DNA from: Hydractinia symbiolongicarpus
Taxonomy: Eukaryota; Cnidaria; Hydrozoa; Anthoathecata; Hydractiniidae
Length of the DNA: 64,000 nucleotides
Assembly (NCBI RefSeq): GCF_029227915.1
Contig: NC_079878.1
Coordinates: 29,973,501 to 30,037,500, forward strand
Direction: 5' to 3'
The notes beneath the pieces were generated by a model that did not search any database, was not told where the DNA came from, and worked only from the letters and a program-made list of their open reading frames with translations. The position numbers were made by a program, and so were the translations under genes. Shown one piece after another: positions 49,787-62,962 of this stretch (positions within the stretch are counted from its first letter, which is position 1; the number at the start of each line of letters is the position of its first letter).

Positions 49787-50799
49787 GATGAGACGCTGAA
49801 TAAAAGAAGTTTAATCGCCGGCAAACGAAAACCCGCGCCTTCCCGTAAATCCGGACTCGGCCCGTATAGTCAAAAGCATACAAAGAAAGTACCCAGGGAG
49901 TAAACTCATTTCCTGACCGATTTTTTAAATTATTTTTTCACCACTAAAACGCATGGGACTTGTAGTTTTTAGAAATTTTTTCATTTTTGATGAGACGCTT
50001 AATGAAAGTGTTTAATCGCCGGCAAACGAAAACCCGCGATTTCCCGTAAATCCCGGGCTTGGCCCGTATAGTCGAATGTATACAAAGAAAGTACCCTGTG
50101 AGTAAACTCATTTCCAAAACGATTTTTTAAATTATCTTTTCACCACTAAAACGCATGAGACTTGCAGTTTTCAAAAATGTTTTCATTTTTGATGAGACGC
50201 TTAATGAAAGAGGTTTAATCGCCGGCAAACGAAATCCCGCGATTTCCCATAAATCCCGGGCTTGGCCCGTATAGTCGAATGTATACAAAGAAAGTACCCT
50301 GTGAGTAAACTCATTTCCAGAACGATTTTTTAAATTATCTTTTCACCACTAAAACGCATGAGACTTGCAGTTTTCAAAAATGTTTTCATTTCTGAGGAGA
50401 CTCTTAATGAAAGAGGTTTCATCGCCGGCAAACAAAAACCCGCGATTTCCCGTAAATCCCGGGCTTGGCCCGTATAGTCGAATGTATACAAAGAAAGTAC
50501 CCTGTGAGTAAACTCATTTCCAGAACGATTTTTTAAATTATTTTTTCACCACTAAAACGCATAAGACTTGTAGTTTTCAAAAATGTTTTCATTTTTGATG
50601 AGACGCTGGATAAAAGAAGTTTAATCGCCGGCAAACGAAAACCCGCGATTTCCCATAAATCCCGGGCTTGGCCCGTATAGTCAAAAGTATACAAAGAAAG
50701 TACCCAGGGTGTAAACTCATTTGCCGAACGATTTTTTAAATTATTATTTCACCACTAAAGGCCATGAGACTTGTAGTTTTTAAAATTGTTTTCATTTTT
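49787..50799 (+). repeat. Five-monomer duplication i-j-k-l-m, copy 1 (1013 bp)
   Basis: Monomers start at 49787 (i), 49989 (j), 50191 (k), 50394 (l, GGCAAACAAAAACCC) and 50597 (m). The last one ends with GGGTGTAAAC and CATTTGCCG, borrowed from h, so it leads directly into another i. Confidence 0.82.
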
Positions 50800-51813
50800 G
50801 ATGAGACGCTGAATAAAAGAAGTTTAATCGCCGGCAAACGAAAACCCGCGCCTTCCCGCAAATCCGGACTCGGCCCGTATAGTCAAAAGTATACAAAGAA
50901 AGTACCCAGGGAGTAAACTCATTTCCCGACCGATTTTTGAAATTATTTTTTCACCACTAAAACGCATGGGACTTGTAGTTTTTTAAAAATGTTTTCATTT
51001 TTGATGAGACGCCTAATGAAAGTGTTTAATCGCCGGCAAACGAAAACCCGCGATTTCCCGTAAATCCCGGGCTTGGCCCGTATAGTCGAATGTATACAAA
51101 GAAAGTACCCTGTGAGTAAACTCATTTCCAAAACGATTTTTTAAATTATCTTTTCACCACTAAAACGCATGAGACTTGCAGTTTTCAAAAATGTTTTCAT
51201 TTTTGATGAGACGCTTAATGAAAGAGGTTTAATCGCCGGCAAACGAAATCCCGCGATTTCCCATAAATCCCGGGCTTGGCCCGTATAGTCGAATGTATAC
51301 AAAGAAAGTACCCTGTGAGTAAACTCATTTCCAGAACGATTTTTTAAATTATCTTTTCACCACCAAAACGCATGAGACTTGCAGTTTTCAAAAATGTTTT
51401 CATTTTTGATGAGACGCTTAATGAAAGAGGTTTAATCGCCGGCAAACAAAAACCCGCGATTTCCCGTAAATCCCGGGCTTGGCCCGTGTAGTCGAATGTA
51501 TACAAAGAAAGTACCCTGTGAGTAAACTCATTTCCACAACGATTTTTTAAATTATTTTTTCACCACTAAAACGCATAAGACTTGTAGTTTTCAAAAATGT
51601 TTTCATTTTTGATGAGACGCTGAATAAAAGAAGTTTAATCGCCGGCAAACGAAAACCCGCGATTTCCCATAAATCCCGGGCTTGGCCCGTATAGTCAAAA
51701 GTATACAAAGAAAGTACCCAGGAAGTAAACTCATTTCCCGAACGATTTTTTAATTTATTTTTTCACCACTAAAACGCATGAGACTTGCAGTTTTCAAAAA
51801 TGTTTTCATTTTT
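50800..51813 (+). repeat. Five-monomer duplication i-j-k-l-m, copy 2 (1014 bp)
   Basis: Same order at 50800, 51003, 51205, 51408 and 51611. Here m ends with the usual CAGGAAG, so the hybrid m at the end of copy 1 marks the exchange. Confidence 0.82.
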
Positions 51814-54800
51814 GATGAGACGCTTAATGAAAGAGGTTTAATCGCAGGCAAACGAAATCCCGCGATTTCCCGTAATACCCGGGCTTGGCCCGTATAGTCG
51901 AATGTATACAAAGAAAGTACCCAGGGAGTAAACTCATTTCCCAAACGATTTTTTAAATTTTTTTTTACCACTAAAACACATGAGACTTGTAGTTTTCAAA
52001 AATGTTTTCATTTTTGATGAGACGCTTGATGAAAGAGGTTTAATCGCCGGCAAACGAAATCCCGCGATTTCCTGTAAATCCCGGGCTTAGCCCGTATAGT
52101 CGAATATATGCAAAGAAAGTAACCAGGGAGTAAACTCATTTCCCAAACGATTTTTTAAATTTTTTTTTCACCACTAAAAGGCTTGAGACTTGTAGTTTTT
52201 AAAAATGTTTTCATTTTTGATGAGATGCTGAATGAAAGAAGTTTAATCGCCGGCAAACAAAAACCCGCGACTTCCCGTAAATCCGGACTCGGGAAGTATA
52301 GTCAAAAGTATACAAAGGAAGTACCCAGGGAGTAAACTCATTTCCCGAACGATTTTTTAAATTTTTTTTTTACCACTAAAACGCATGAGACTTGTAGTTT
52401 TCAAAAATGTTTTCATTTTTGATGAGACGCTTAATGAAAGAGGTTTAATCGCCGGCAAACGAAATCCCGCGATTTCCTGTAAATCCCGGGCTTGGCCCGT
52501 ATAGTCGAATGTATACAAAGAAAGTACCCAGGGAGTAAACTCATTTCCCAAACGATTTTTTAATTTTTTTTTCACCACTAAAAGGCTTGAGACTTGTAGT
52601 TTTTAAAAATGTTTTCATTTTTGATGAGATACTGAATAAAAGAAGTTTAATCGGCGGCAAACGAAAACCCGCGACTTTCCGTAAATCCGGAGTCGGGAAG
52701 TATAGTCAAAAGTATACAAAGAAAGTACCCAGGGAGTAAACTCATTTCCCGAACGATTTTTTAAATTATTATTTCACCACTAAAGCCCATGAGACTTGTA
52801 GTTTTTAAAAATGTTTTCATTTTTGATGAGACGCTGAATAAAAGAAGTTTAATCGCCGGCAAACGAAAACCCGCGAATTCCCGTAAATCCCGGACTTGGC
52901 CCGTATAGACAAAAGTATACAAAGAAAGTACTCAGGGTGTAAACTCATTTGCCGAACGATTTTTTAAATTATTATTTCACCACTAAAGGCCATGAGACTT
53001 GTAGTTTTTAAAAATGTTTTCATTTTTGATGAGACGCTGAATAAAAGAAGTTTAATCGCCGGTAAACGAAAACCCGCGCCTTCCCGTAAATCCGGACTCG
53101 GCCCGTATAGTCAAAAGTATACAAAGAAAGTACCCAGGGAGTAAACTCATTTCCCGACCGATTTTTTAAATTATTTTTTTACCACTAAAACGCATGGGAC
53201 TTGTAGTTTTTAGAAATGTTTTCATTTTTGATGAGACGCTTAATGAAAGTGTTTAATCGCCGGCAAACGAAAACCCGCGATTTCCCGTAAATCCCGGGCT
53301 TGGCCCGTATAGTCGAATGTATACAAAGAAAGTACCCTGTGAGTAAACTCATTTCCAAAACGATTTTTTAAATTATCTTTTAACCACTAAAACGCATGAG
53401 ACTTGCAGTTTTCAAAAATGTTTTCATTTTTGATGAGACGCTTAATGAAAGAGGTTTAATCGCCGGCAAACGAAATCCCGCGATTTCCCATAAATCCCGG
53501 GCTTGGCCCGTATAGTCGAATGTATACAAAGAAAGTACCCTGTGAGTAAACTCATTTCCAGAACGATTTTTTAATTAATTTTTTCACCACTAAAACGCAT
53601 AAGACTTGTAGTTTTCAAAAATGTTTTCATTCTTGATGAGACGCTGAATAAAAGAGGTTTAATCGCCGGCAAACGAAAACCCGCGATTTCCCATAAATCC
53701 CGGGCTTGGCCCGTATAGTCAAAAGTATACAAAGAAAGTACCCAGGAAGTAAACTCATTTCCCGAACGATTTTTTAATTTTTTTTTTACCACTAAAACGC
53801 ATGAGACTTGTAGTTTTTAAAAATGTTTTCATTTTTGATGAGACGCTGAATAAAAGAAGTTTAATCGCCGGCAAACGAAAACCTGCGATTTCCCGTAAAT
53901 CCCGGACTCGGCCCGTATAGTCAAAAGTATACAAAGAAAGTACCCAGGGAGTAAACTCATTTCCCGAACAATTTTTTAAATTTTTTTTTTTACCACTAAA
54001 ACGCATGAGACTTGTAGTTTTCAAAAATGTTTTCATTTTTGATGAGACGCTTAATGAAAGAGGTTTAATCGCCGGCAAACGAAATCCCGCGATTTCCTGT
54101 AAATCCCGGGCTTGGCCCGTATAGTCGAATGTATACAAAGAAAGTACCCTGTGAGTAAACTCATTTCCAAAACGATTTTTTAAATTATCTTTTCACCACT
54201 AAAACGCATGAGACTTGCAGTTTTCAAAAATGTTTTCATTTTTGATGAGACGCTTAATGAAAGAGGTTTAATCGCCGGCAAACGAAATCCCGCGATTTCC
54301 CGTAAATCCCGGGCTTGGCCTGTATAGTCGAATGTATACAAAGAAAGTACCCTGTGAGTAAACTCATTTGCAGAACGATTTTTTAATTTATTTTTTCACC
54401 ACTAAAACGCATAAGACTTGTAGTTTTCGAAAATGTTTTCATTTTTGATGAGATACTGAATAAAAGAAGTTTAATCGCCGTCAAACGAAAACCCGCGACT
54501 TCCCGTAAATCCGGACTCGGGAAGTATAGTCAAAAGTATACAAAGAAAGTACCCAGGGAGTAAACTCATTTCCCGAACGATTTTTTAAATTATTATTTCA
54601 CCACTAAAGCCCATGAGACTTGAAGTTTTTAAAAATGTTTTCATTTTTGATGAGACGCTGAATAAAAGAAGTTTAATCGCCGGCAAACGAAAACCCGCGA
54701 ATTCCCGTAAATCCCGGACTTGGCCCGTATAGGCAAAAGTATACAAAGAAAGTACCCAGTGTGTAAACTCATTTGCCGAACGATTTTTTAAATTATTATT

Positions 54801-57800
54801 TCACCACTAAAGGCCATGAGACTTGTAGTTTTTAAAAATGTTTTCATTTTTGATGAGACGCTGAATAAAAGAAGTTTAATCGCCGGCAAACGAAAACCCG
54901 CGCCTTCCCGTAAATCCGGACTCGGCCCGTATAGTCAAAAGTATACAAAGAAAGTACCCAGGGAGTAAACTCATTTCCTGAACGATTTTTTAAATTATTT
55001 TTTCACCACTAAAACGCATGGGACTTGTAGTTTTTAGAAATGTTTTCATTTTTGATGAGACGCTTAATGAAAGTGTTTAATCGCCGGCAAACGAAAACCC
55101 GCGATTTCCCGTAAATCCCGGGCTTGGCCCGTATAGTCGAATGTATACAAAGAAAGTACCCTGTGAGTAAACTCATTTCCAAAACAATTTTTTAAATTAT
55201 CTTTTCACCATTAAAACGCATGAGACTTGCAGTTTTCAAAAATGTTTTCATTTTTGATGAGACGCTTAATGAAAGAGGTTTAATCGCCGGCAAACGAAAT
55301 CCCGCGATTTCCCGTAAATCCCGGGCTTGGCCCGTATAGTCGAATGTATACAAAGAAAGTACCCTGTGAGTAAACTCATTTCCAGAACGATTTTTTTATT
55401 TATTTTTTCACCACTAAAACGCATAAGACTTGTAGTTTTCAAAAATGTTTTCATTTTTGATGAGACGCTGAATAAAAGAGGTTTAATCGCCGGCAAACGA
55501 AAACCCGCGATTTCCCATAAATCCCGGGCTTGGCCCGTATAGTCAAAAGTATACAAAGAAAGTACCCAGGAAGTAAACTCATTTCCCGAACAATTTTTTA
55601 ATTTATTTTTTCACCACTAAAACGCATGAGACTTGTAGTTTTTAAAAATGTTTTCATTTTTGATGAGACGCTGAATAAAAGAAGTTTAATCGCCGGCAAA
55701 CGAAAACCTGCGATTTCCCAAAAATCCCGGACTCGGCCCGTATAGTCAAAAGTATACAAAGAAAGTACCCAGGGAGTAAACTCATTTCCCGAACGATTTT
55801 TAAAATTTTTTTTTTTACCACTAAAACGCATGAGACTTGCAGTTTTCAAAAATGTTTTCATTTTTGATGAGACGCTTAATGAAAGAGGTTTAATCGCCTG
55901 CAAACGAAATCCCGCGATTTCCTGTAAATCCCGGGCTTGGCCCGTATAGTCGAATGTATACAAAGAAAGTACCCTCTGAGTAAACTCATTTCCAAAACGA
56001 TTTTTTAAATTATCTTTTCACCACTAAAACGCATGAGACTTGCAGTTTTCAAAAATGTTTTCACTTTTGATGGGACGCTTAATGAAAGAGGTTTAATCGC
56101 CGGCAACCGAAATCCCGCGATTTCCCGTAAATCCCGGGCTTGGCCTGTATAGTCGAATGTATACAAAGAAAGTACCCTGTGAGTAAACTCATTTCCAGAA
56201 CGATTTTTTAATTTATTTTTTCACCACTAAAACGCATAAGACTTGTAGTTTTCAAAAATGTTTTCATTTTTGATGAGACGCTGAATAAAGGAAGTTTAAT
56301 CGCCGGCAAACGAAAACCCGCGATTTCCCATAAATCCAGGGCTTGGCCCGTATAGTCAAAAGTATACAAAGAAAGTACCCAGGAAGTAAATTCATTTCCC
56401 GAACGATTTTTTAATTTATTTTTTCACCACTAAAACGCATGAGACTTGTAGTTTTTAAAAATGTTTTCATTTTTGATGAGACGCTGAATAAAAGAAGTTT
56501 AATCGCCGGCAAACGAAAACCTGCGATTTCCCGTAAATCCCGGACTCGGCCCGTATAGTCAAAAGTATACAAAGAAAGTACCCAGGGAGTAAACTCATTT
56601 CCCGAACGATTTTTTAAATTTTTTTTTACCACTAAAATGCATGAGACTTGTAGTTTTCAAAAATGTTTTCATTTTTGATGAGACGCTTAATGAAAGAGGT
56701 TTAATCGCCGGCAAACGAAATCCCGCGATTTCCTGTAAATCCCGGGCTTGGCCCGTATAGTCGAATGTATACAAAGAAAGTACCCAGGGAGTAAACTCAT
56801 TTCCCAAACGATTTTTTAAATTTTTTTTTCACCACTAAAAGGCTTGAGACTTGTAGTTTTTAAAAATGTTTTCATTTTTGATGAGATGCTGAATGAAAGG
56901 AGTTTAATCGCCGGCAAACGAAAACCCGCGACTTCCCGTAAATCCGGACTCGGGAAGTATAGTCAAAAGTATACAAAGGAAGTACCCAGGGAGTAAACTC
57001 ATTTCCCGAACGATTTTTTAAATTATTATTTCACCACTAAAGCCCATGAGACTTGTAGTTTTTAAAAATGTTTTCATTTTTGATGAGACGCTGAATAAAA
57101 GAAGTTTAATCGCCGGCAAACGAAAACCCGCGAATTCCCGTAAATCCCGGACTTGGCCCGTATAGGCAAAAGTATACAAAGAAAGTACCCAGGGTGTAAA
57201 CTCATTTGCCGAACGATTTTTTAAATTATTATTTCACCACTAAAGGCCATGAGACTTGTAGTTTTTAAAAATGTTTTCATTTTTGATGAGACGCTGAATA
57301 AAAGAAGTTTAATCGCCGGCAAACGAAAACCCGCGCCTTCCCGTAAATCCGGACTCGGCCCGTATAGTCAAAAGTATACAAAGAAAGTACCCAGGGAGTA
57401 AACTCATTTCCCGACCGATTTTTTAAATTATTTTTTCACCACTAAAACGCATGGGACTTGTAGTTTTTAGAAATGTTTTCATTTTTGATGAGACGCTTAA
57501 TGAAAGTGTTTAATCGCCGGCAAACGAAAACCCGCGATTTCCCGTAAATCCCGGGCTTGGACCGTATAGTCGAATGTATACAAAGAAAGTACCCTGTGAG
57601 TAAACTCATTTCCAAAACGATTTTTTAAATTATCTTTTCACCACTAAAACGCATGAGAGTTGCAGTTTTAAAAAATGTTTTCATTTTTGAAGAGACGCTT
57701 AATGAAAGAGGTTTAATCGCCGGCAAACGAAATCCCGCGATTTCCCGTAAATCCAGGCCTTGGGCCGTATAGTCGAATATATACAAAGAAAGTACCCTGT

Positions 57801-58298
57801 GAGTAAACACATTTCCAGAACGATTTTTTAATTTATTTTTTCACCACTAAAACGCATAAGACTTGTAGTTTTCAAAAATGTTTTCATTTTTGATGAGACG
57901 CTGAATAAAAGAGGTTTAATCGCCGGCAAACGAAAACCCGCGATTTCCCATAAATCCCGGGCTTGGCCCGTATAGTCAAAAGTATAAAAAGAAAGTACCC
58001 AGGAAGTAAACTCATTTCCCGAACGATTTTTTAATTTATTTTTTCACCACTAAAACGCATGAGATTTGTAGTTTTTAAAAATGTTTTCATTTTTGATGAG
58101 ACGCTGAATAAAAGAAGTTTAATCGCCGGCAAACGAAAACCTGCGATTTCCCGTAAATCCCGGACTCGGCCCGTATAGTCAAAAGTATACAAAGAAAGTA
58201 CCCAGGGAGTAAACTCATTTCCCGAACGATTTTTTAATTTTTTTTTTTTACCACTAAAACGCATGAGACTTGTAGTTTTCAAAAATGTTTTCATTTTT

Positions 58299-60529
58299 GA
58301 TGAGACGCTTAATGAAAGAGGTTTAATCACCGGCAAACGAAATCCCGCGATTTCCTGTAAATCCCGGGCTTGGCCCGTATAGTCGAATGTATACAAAGAA
58401 AGTACCCTCTGACTAAACTCATTTCCAAAATGATTTTTTAAATTATCTTTTCACCACTAAAACGCATGAGACTTGCAGTTTTCAAAAATGTTTTCATTTT
58501 TGATGAGACGCTTAATAAAAGAGGTTTAATCGCCGGCAACCGAAATCCCGCGATTTCCCGTAAATCCCGGGCTTGGCCTGTATAGTCGAATGTATACAAA
58601 GAAAGTACCCTGTGAGTAAACTCATTTCCAGAACGATTTTTTAATTTATTTTTTCACCACTAAAACGCATAAGACTTGTAGTTTTCAAAAATGTTTTCAT
58701 TTTTGATGAGACGCTGAATAAAAGAACTTTAACCGCCGGCAAACGAAAACCCGCGATTTCCCATAAATCCCGGGCATGGCCCGTATAGTCAAAAGTATAC
58801 AAAGAAAGTACCCAGGAAGTAAACTCATTTCCCGAACGATTTTTTAATTTATTTTTTCACCACTAAAACGCATGAGACTTGTAGTTTTTAAAAATGTTTT
58901 CATTTTTGATGAGACGCTGAATAAAAGAAGTTTAATCGCCGGCAAACGAAAACCTGCGATTTCCCGTAAATCCCGGACTCGGCCCGTATAGTCAAAAGTA
59001 TACAAAGAAAGTACCCAGGGAGTAAACTCATTTCCCGAACGATTTTTTAAATTTTTTTTTCACCACTAAAAGGCTTGAGACTTGTAGTTTTTAAAAATGT
59101 TTTCATTTTTGATGAGATGCTGAATGAAAGAAGTTTAATCGCCGGCAAACGAAAACCCGCGACTTCCCGTAAATCCGGACTCGGGAAGTATAGTCAAAAG
59201 TATACAAAGGAAGTACCCAGGGAGTAAACTCATTTCCCGAACGATTTTTTAAATTATTATTTTACCACTAAAGCCCATGATACTTGTAGTTTTTAAAAAT
59301 GTTTTCATTTTTGATGAGACGCTGAATAAAAGAAGTATAATCGCCGGCAAACGAAAACCCGCGACTTCCCGTAAATCCCGGACTTGGCCCGTATAGGCAA
59401 AAGTATACAAAGAAAGTACCCAGGGTGTAAACTCATTTGCCGAACGATTTTTTAAATTATTATTTCACCACTAAAGGCCATGAGACTTGTAGTTTTTAAA
59501 AATGTTTTCATTTTTGGTGAGACGCTGAATAAAAGAAGTTTAATCGCCGGCAAAAGAAAACCCGCGACTTCCCGTAAATCCGGACTCGGCCCGTATAGTC
59601 AAAAGTATACAAAGAAAGTACCCAGGGAGTAAACTCATTTCCCGACCGATTTTTTAAAGTTTTTTTTTACCACTAAAACGCATGAGACTTGTACTTTTCA
59701 AAAATGTTTTCACTTTTGATGAGACGCTTAATGAAAGAGGTTTAATCGCCGGCAAACGAAATCCCGCGATTTCCCGTAAATCCCGGGCTTGGCCCGTATA
59801 GTCGAATGTATACAAAGAAAGTACCCAGGGAGTAAACTCATTTCCCGAACGATTTTTTAAATTTTTTTTTCACCACTAAAACGCTTGAGACTTGTAGTTT
59901 TTAAAAATGTTTTCATTTTTGATGACACGCTGAATAAAAGAAGTTTAATCGCCGGCAAACGAAAACCCGCGACTTCCCGTAAATCCTGGACTCGGCCCGT
60001 GTAGGCAAAAAAATACAAAGAAAGTACCCAGGGTGTAAACTCATTTCCCGAACGATTTTTTAAATTATTATTTCACCACTAAAACGCATGAGACTTGTAG
60101 TTTTCAAAAATATTTTTATTTTTGATGAGACGCTTAATGAAAGAGGTTTAATCGCCGGCAAACGAAATCCCGCGATTTCCCGTAAATCCCGGGCTTGGCC
60201 CGTATAGTCGAATGTATACAAAGAAAGTACCCAGGGAGTAAACTCATTTCCCGAACGATTTTTTAAATTTTTTTTTCACCACTAAAACGCTTGAGACTTG
60301 TAGTTTTTAAAAATGTTCTCATTTTTAATGGGACGCTGAATAAAAGAAGTTTAATCGCCGGCAAACGAAAACCCGCGACTTCCCGTAAATCCGGACTCGG
60401 CCCGTATAGTCAAAAGTATACAAAGAAAGTACCCAGGGAGTAAACTCATTTCCCGAACGATTTTTTAAATTTTTTTTTTTACCACTAAAACGCATGAGAC
60501 TTGTAGTTTTCAAAAATGTTTTCATTTTT
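58299..60529 (+). repeat. 11-monomer HOR unit, copy 1 (2231 bp)
   Basis: Order b (TTTAATCACC, CTCTGACTAAAC), k' (CTTAATAAAAG, GGCAACCG), m (AAGAACTTTAA), c, a, h (GAAGTATAATC, CATGATACTTG), i' (TTTGGTGAGACG, GGCAAAAGAAAACC), n, o (GATGACACG, GTAGGCAAAAAAATAC), b', p (AATGGGACG). Each private marker up to o recurs 2231 bp later. Confidence 0.88.
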
Positions 60530-62962
60530 GATGAGACGCTTAATGAAAGAGGTTTAATCACCGGCAAACGAAATCCCGCGATTTCCTGTAAATCCCGGGC
60601 TTGGCCCGTATAGTCGAATGTATACAAAGAAAGTACCCTCTGACTAAACTCATTTCCAAAATGATTTTTTAAATTATCTTTTCACCACTAAAACGCATGA
60701 GACTTGCAGTTTTCAAAAATGTTTTCATTTTTGATGAGACGCTTAATAAAAGAGGTTTAATCGCCGGCAACCGAAATCCCGCGATTTCCCGTAAATCCCG
60801 GGCTTGGCCTGTATAGTCGAATGTATACAAAGAAAGTACCCTGTGAGTAAACTCATTTCCAGAACGATTTTTTAATTTATTTTTTCACCACTAAAACGCA
60901 TAAGACTTGTAGTTTTCAAAAATGTTTTCATTTTTGATGAGACGCTGAATAAAAGAACTTTAATCGCCGGCAAACGAAAACCCGCGATTTCCCATAAATC
61001 CCGGGCTTGGCCCGTATAGTCAAAAGTATACAAAGAAAGTACCCAGGAAGTAAACTCATTTCCCGAACGATTTTTTAATTTATTTTTTTACCACTAAAAC
61101 GCATGAGACTTGTAGTTTTTAAAAATGTTTTCATTTTTGATGAGACGCTGAATAAAAGAAGTTTAATCGCCGGCAAACGAAAACCTGCGATTTCCCGTAA
61201 ATCCCGGACTCGGCCCGTATAGTCAAAAGTATACAAAGAAAGTACCCAGGGAGTAAACTCATTTCCCGAACGATTTTTTAAATTTTTTTTTCACCACTAA
61301 AAGGCTTGAGACTTGTAGTTTTTAAAAATGTTTTCATTTTTGATGAGATGCTGAATGAAAGAAGTTTAATCGCCGGCAAACGAAAACCCGCGACTTCCCG
61401 TAAATCCGGACTCGGGAAGTATAGTCAAAAGTATACAAAGGAAGTACCCAGGGAGTAAACTCATTTCCCGAACGATTTTTTAAATTATTATTTTACCACT
61501 AAAGCCCATGATACTTGTAGTTTTTAAAAATGTTTTCATTTTTGATGAGACGCTGAATAAAAGAAGTATAATCGCCGGCAAACGAAAACCCGCGACTTCC
61601 CGTAAATCCCGGACTTGGCCCGTATAGGCAAAAGTATACAAAGAAAGTACCCAGGGTGTAAACTCATTTGCCGAACGATTTTTTAAATTATTATTTCACC
61701 ACTAAAGGCCATGAGACTTGTAGTTTTTAAAAATGTTTTCATTTTTGGTGAGACGCTGAATAAAAGAAGTTTAATCGCCGGCAAAAGAAAACCCGCGACT
61801 TCCCGTAAATCCGGACTCGGCCCGTATAGTCAAAAGTATACAAAGAAAGTACCCAGGGAGTAAACTCATTTCCCGACCGATTTTTTAAAGTTTTTTTTTA
61901 CCACTAAAACGCATGAGACTTGTAGTTTTCAAAAATGTTTTCACTTTTGATGAGACGCTTAATGAAAGAGGTTTAATCGCCGGCAAACGAAATCCCGCGA
62001 TTTCCCGTAAATCCCGGGCTTGGCCCGTATAGTCGAATGTATACAAAGAAAGTACCCAGGGAGTAAACTCATTTCCCGAACGATTTTTTAAATTTTTTTT
62101 TCACCACTAAAACGCTTGAGACTTGTAGTTTTTAAAAATGTTTTCATTTTTGATGACACGCTGAATAAAAGAAGTTTAATCGCCGGCAAACGAAAACCCG
62201 CGACTTCCCGTAAATCCTGGACTCGGCCCGTGTAGGCAAAAAAATACAAAGAAAGTACCCAGGGTGTAAACTCATTTCCCGAACGATTTTTTAAATTATT
62301 TTTTCACTACTAAAACGCATGAGACTTGTAGTTTTCAAGAATATTTTTATTTTTGATGAGACGCTTAATGAGAGAGGTTTAATCGCCGGCAAACGAAAAC
62401 CCGCGATTTCCCGTAAATCCCGGGCTTGGCCCGTATAGTCAAAAGTATACAAAGAAAGTACCCAGGAGGTAAACTCATTTCCCGAACGATTTTTTAACTT
62501 ATTTTTTCACCACTAAAACGCATGAGACTTGTAGTTTTCAAAAAAATTTTTATTTTTGATGAGACGCTTAATGAAAGAGGTTTAATCGCCGGCAAACGAA
62601 ATCCCGCGATTTCCCGTAAATCCCGGGCTTGGCCCGTATAGTCGAATGTATACAAAGAAAGTACCCAGGGAGTAAACTCATTTCCCGAACGATTTTTTAA
62701 ATTTTTTTTTCACCACTAAAACGCTTGAGACTTGTAGTTTTTAAAAATGTTTTCATTTTTAATGGGACGCTGAATAAAAGAAGTTTAATCGCCGGCAAAC
62801 GAAAACCCGCGACTTCCCGTAAATCCGGACTCGGCCCGTATAGTCAAAAGTATACAAAGAAAGTACCCAGGGAGTAAACTCATTTCCCGAACGATTTTTT
62901 AAATTATTATTTCACCACTTAAGCCCATGAGACTTGTAGTTTTTAAAAATGTTTTCATTTTT
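60530..62962 (+). repeat. 11-monomer HOR unit, copy 2, with one extra monomer (2433 bp)
   Basis: Repeats b, k', m, c, a, h, i', n, o with the same markers. It then carries an extra monomer (from about 62355, CTTAATGAGAGAGG with CAGGAGG and a CAAAAG class 2 tail) before b' and p. The AATGGGACG monomer is therefore 2434 bp from its partner (60327 to 62761) instead of 2231. Confidence 0.85.
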
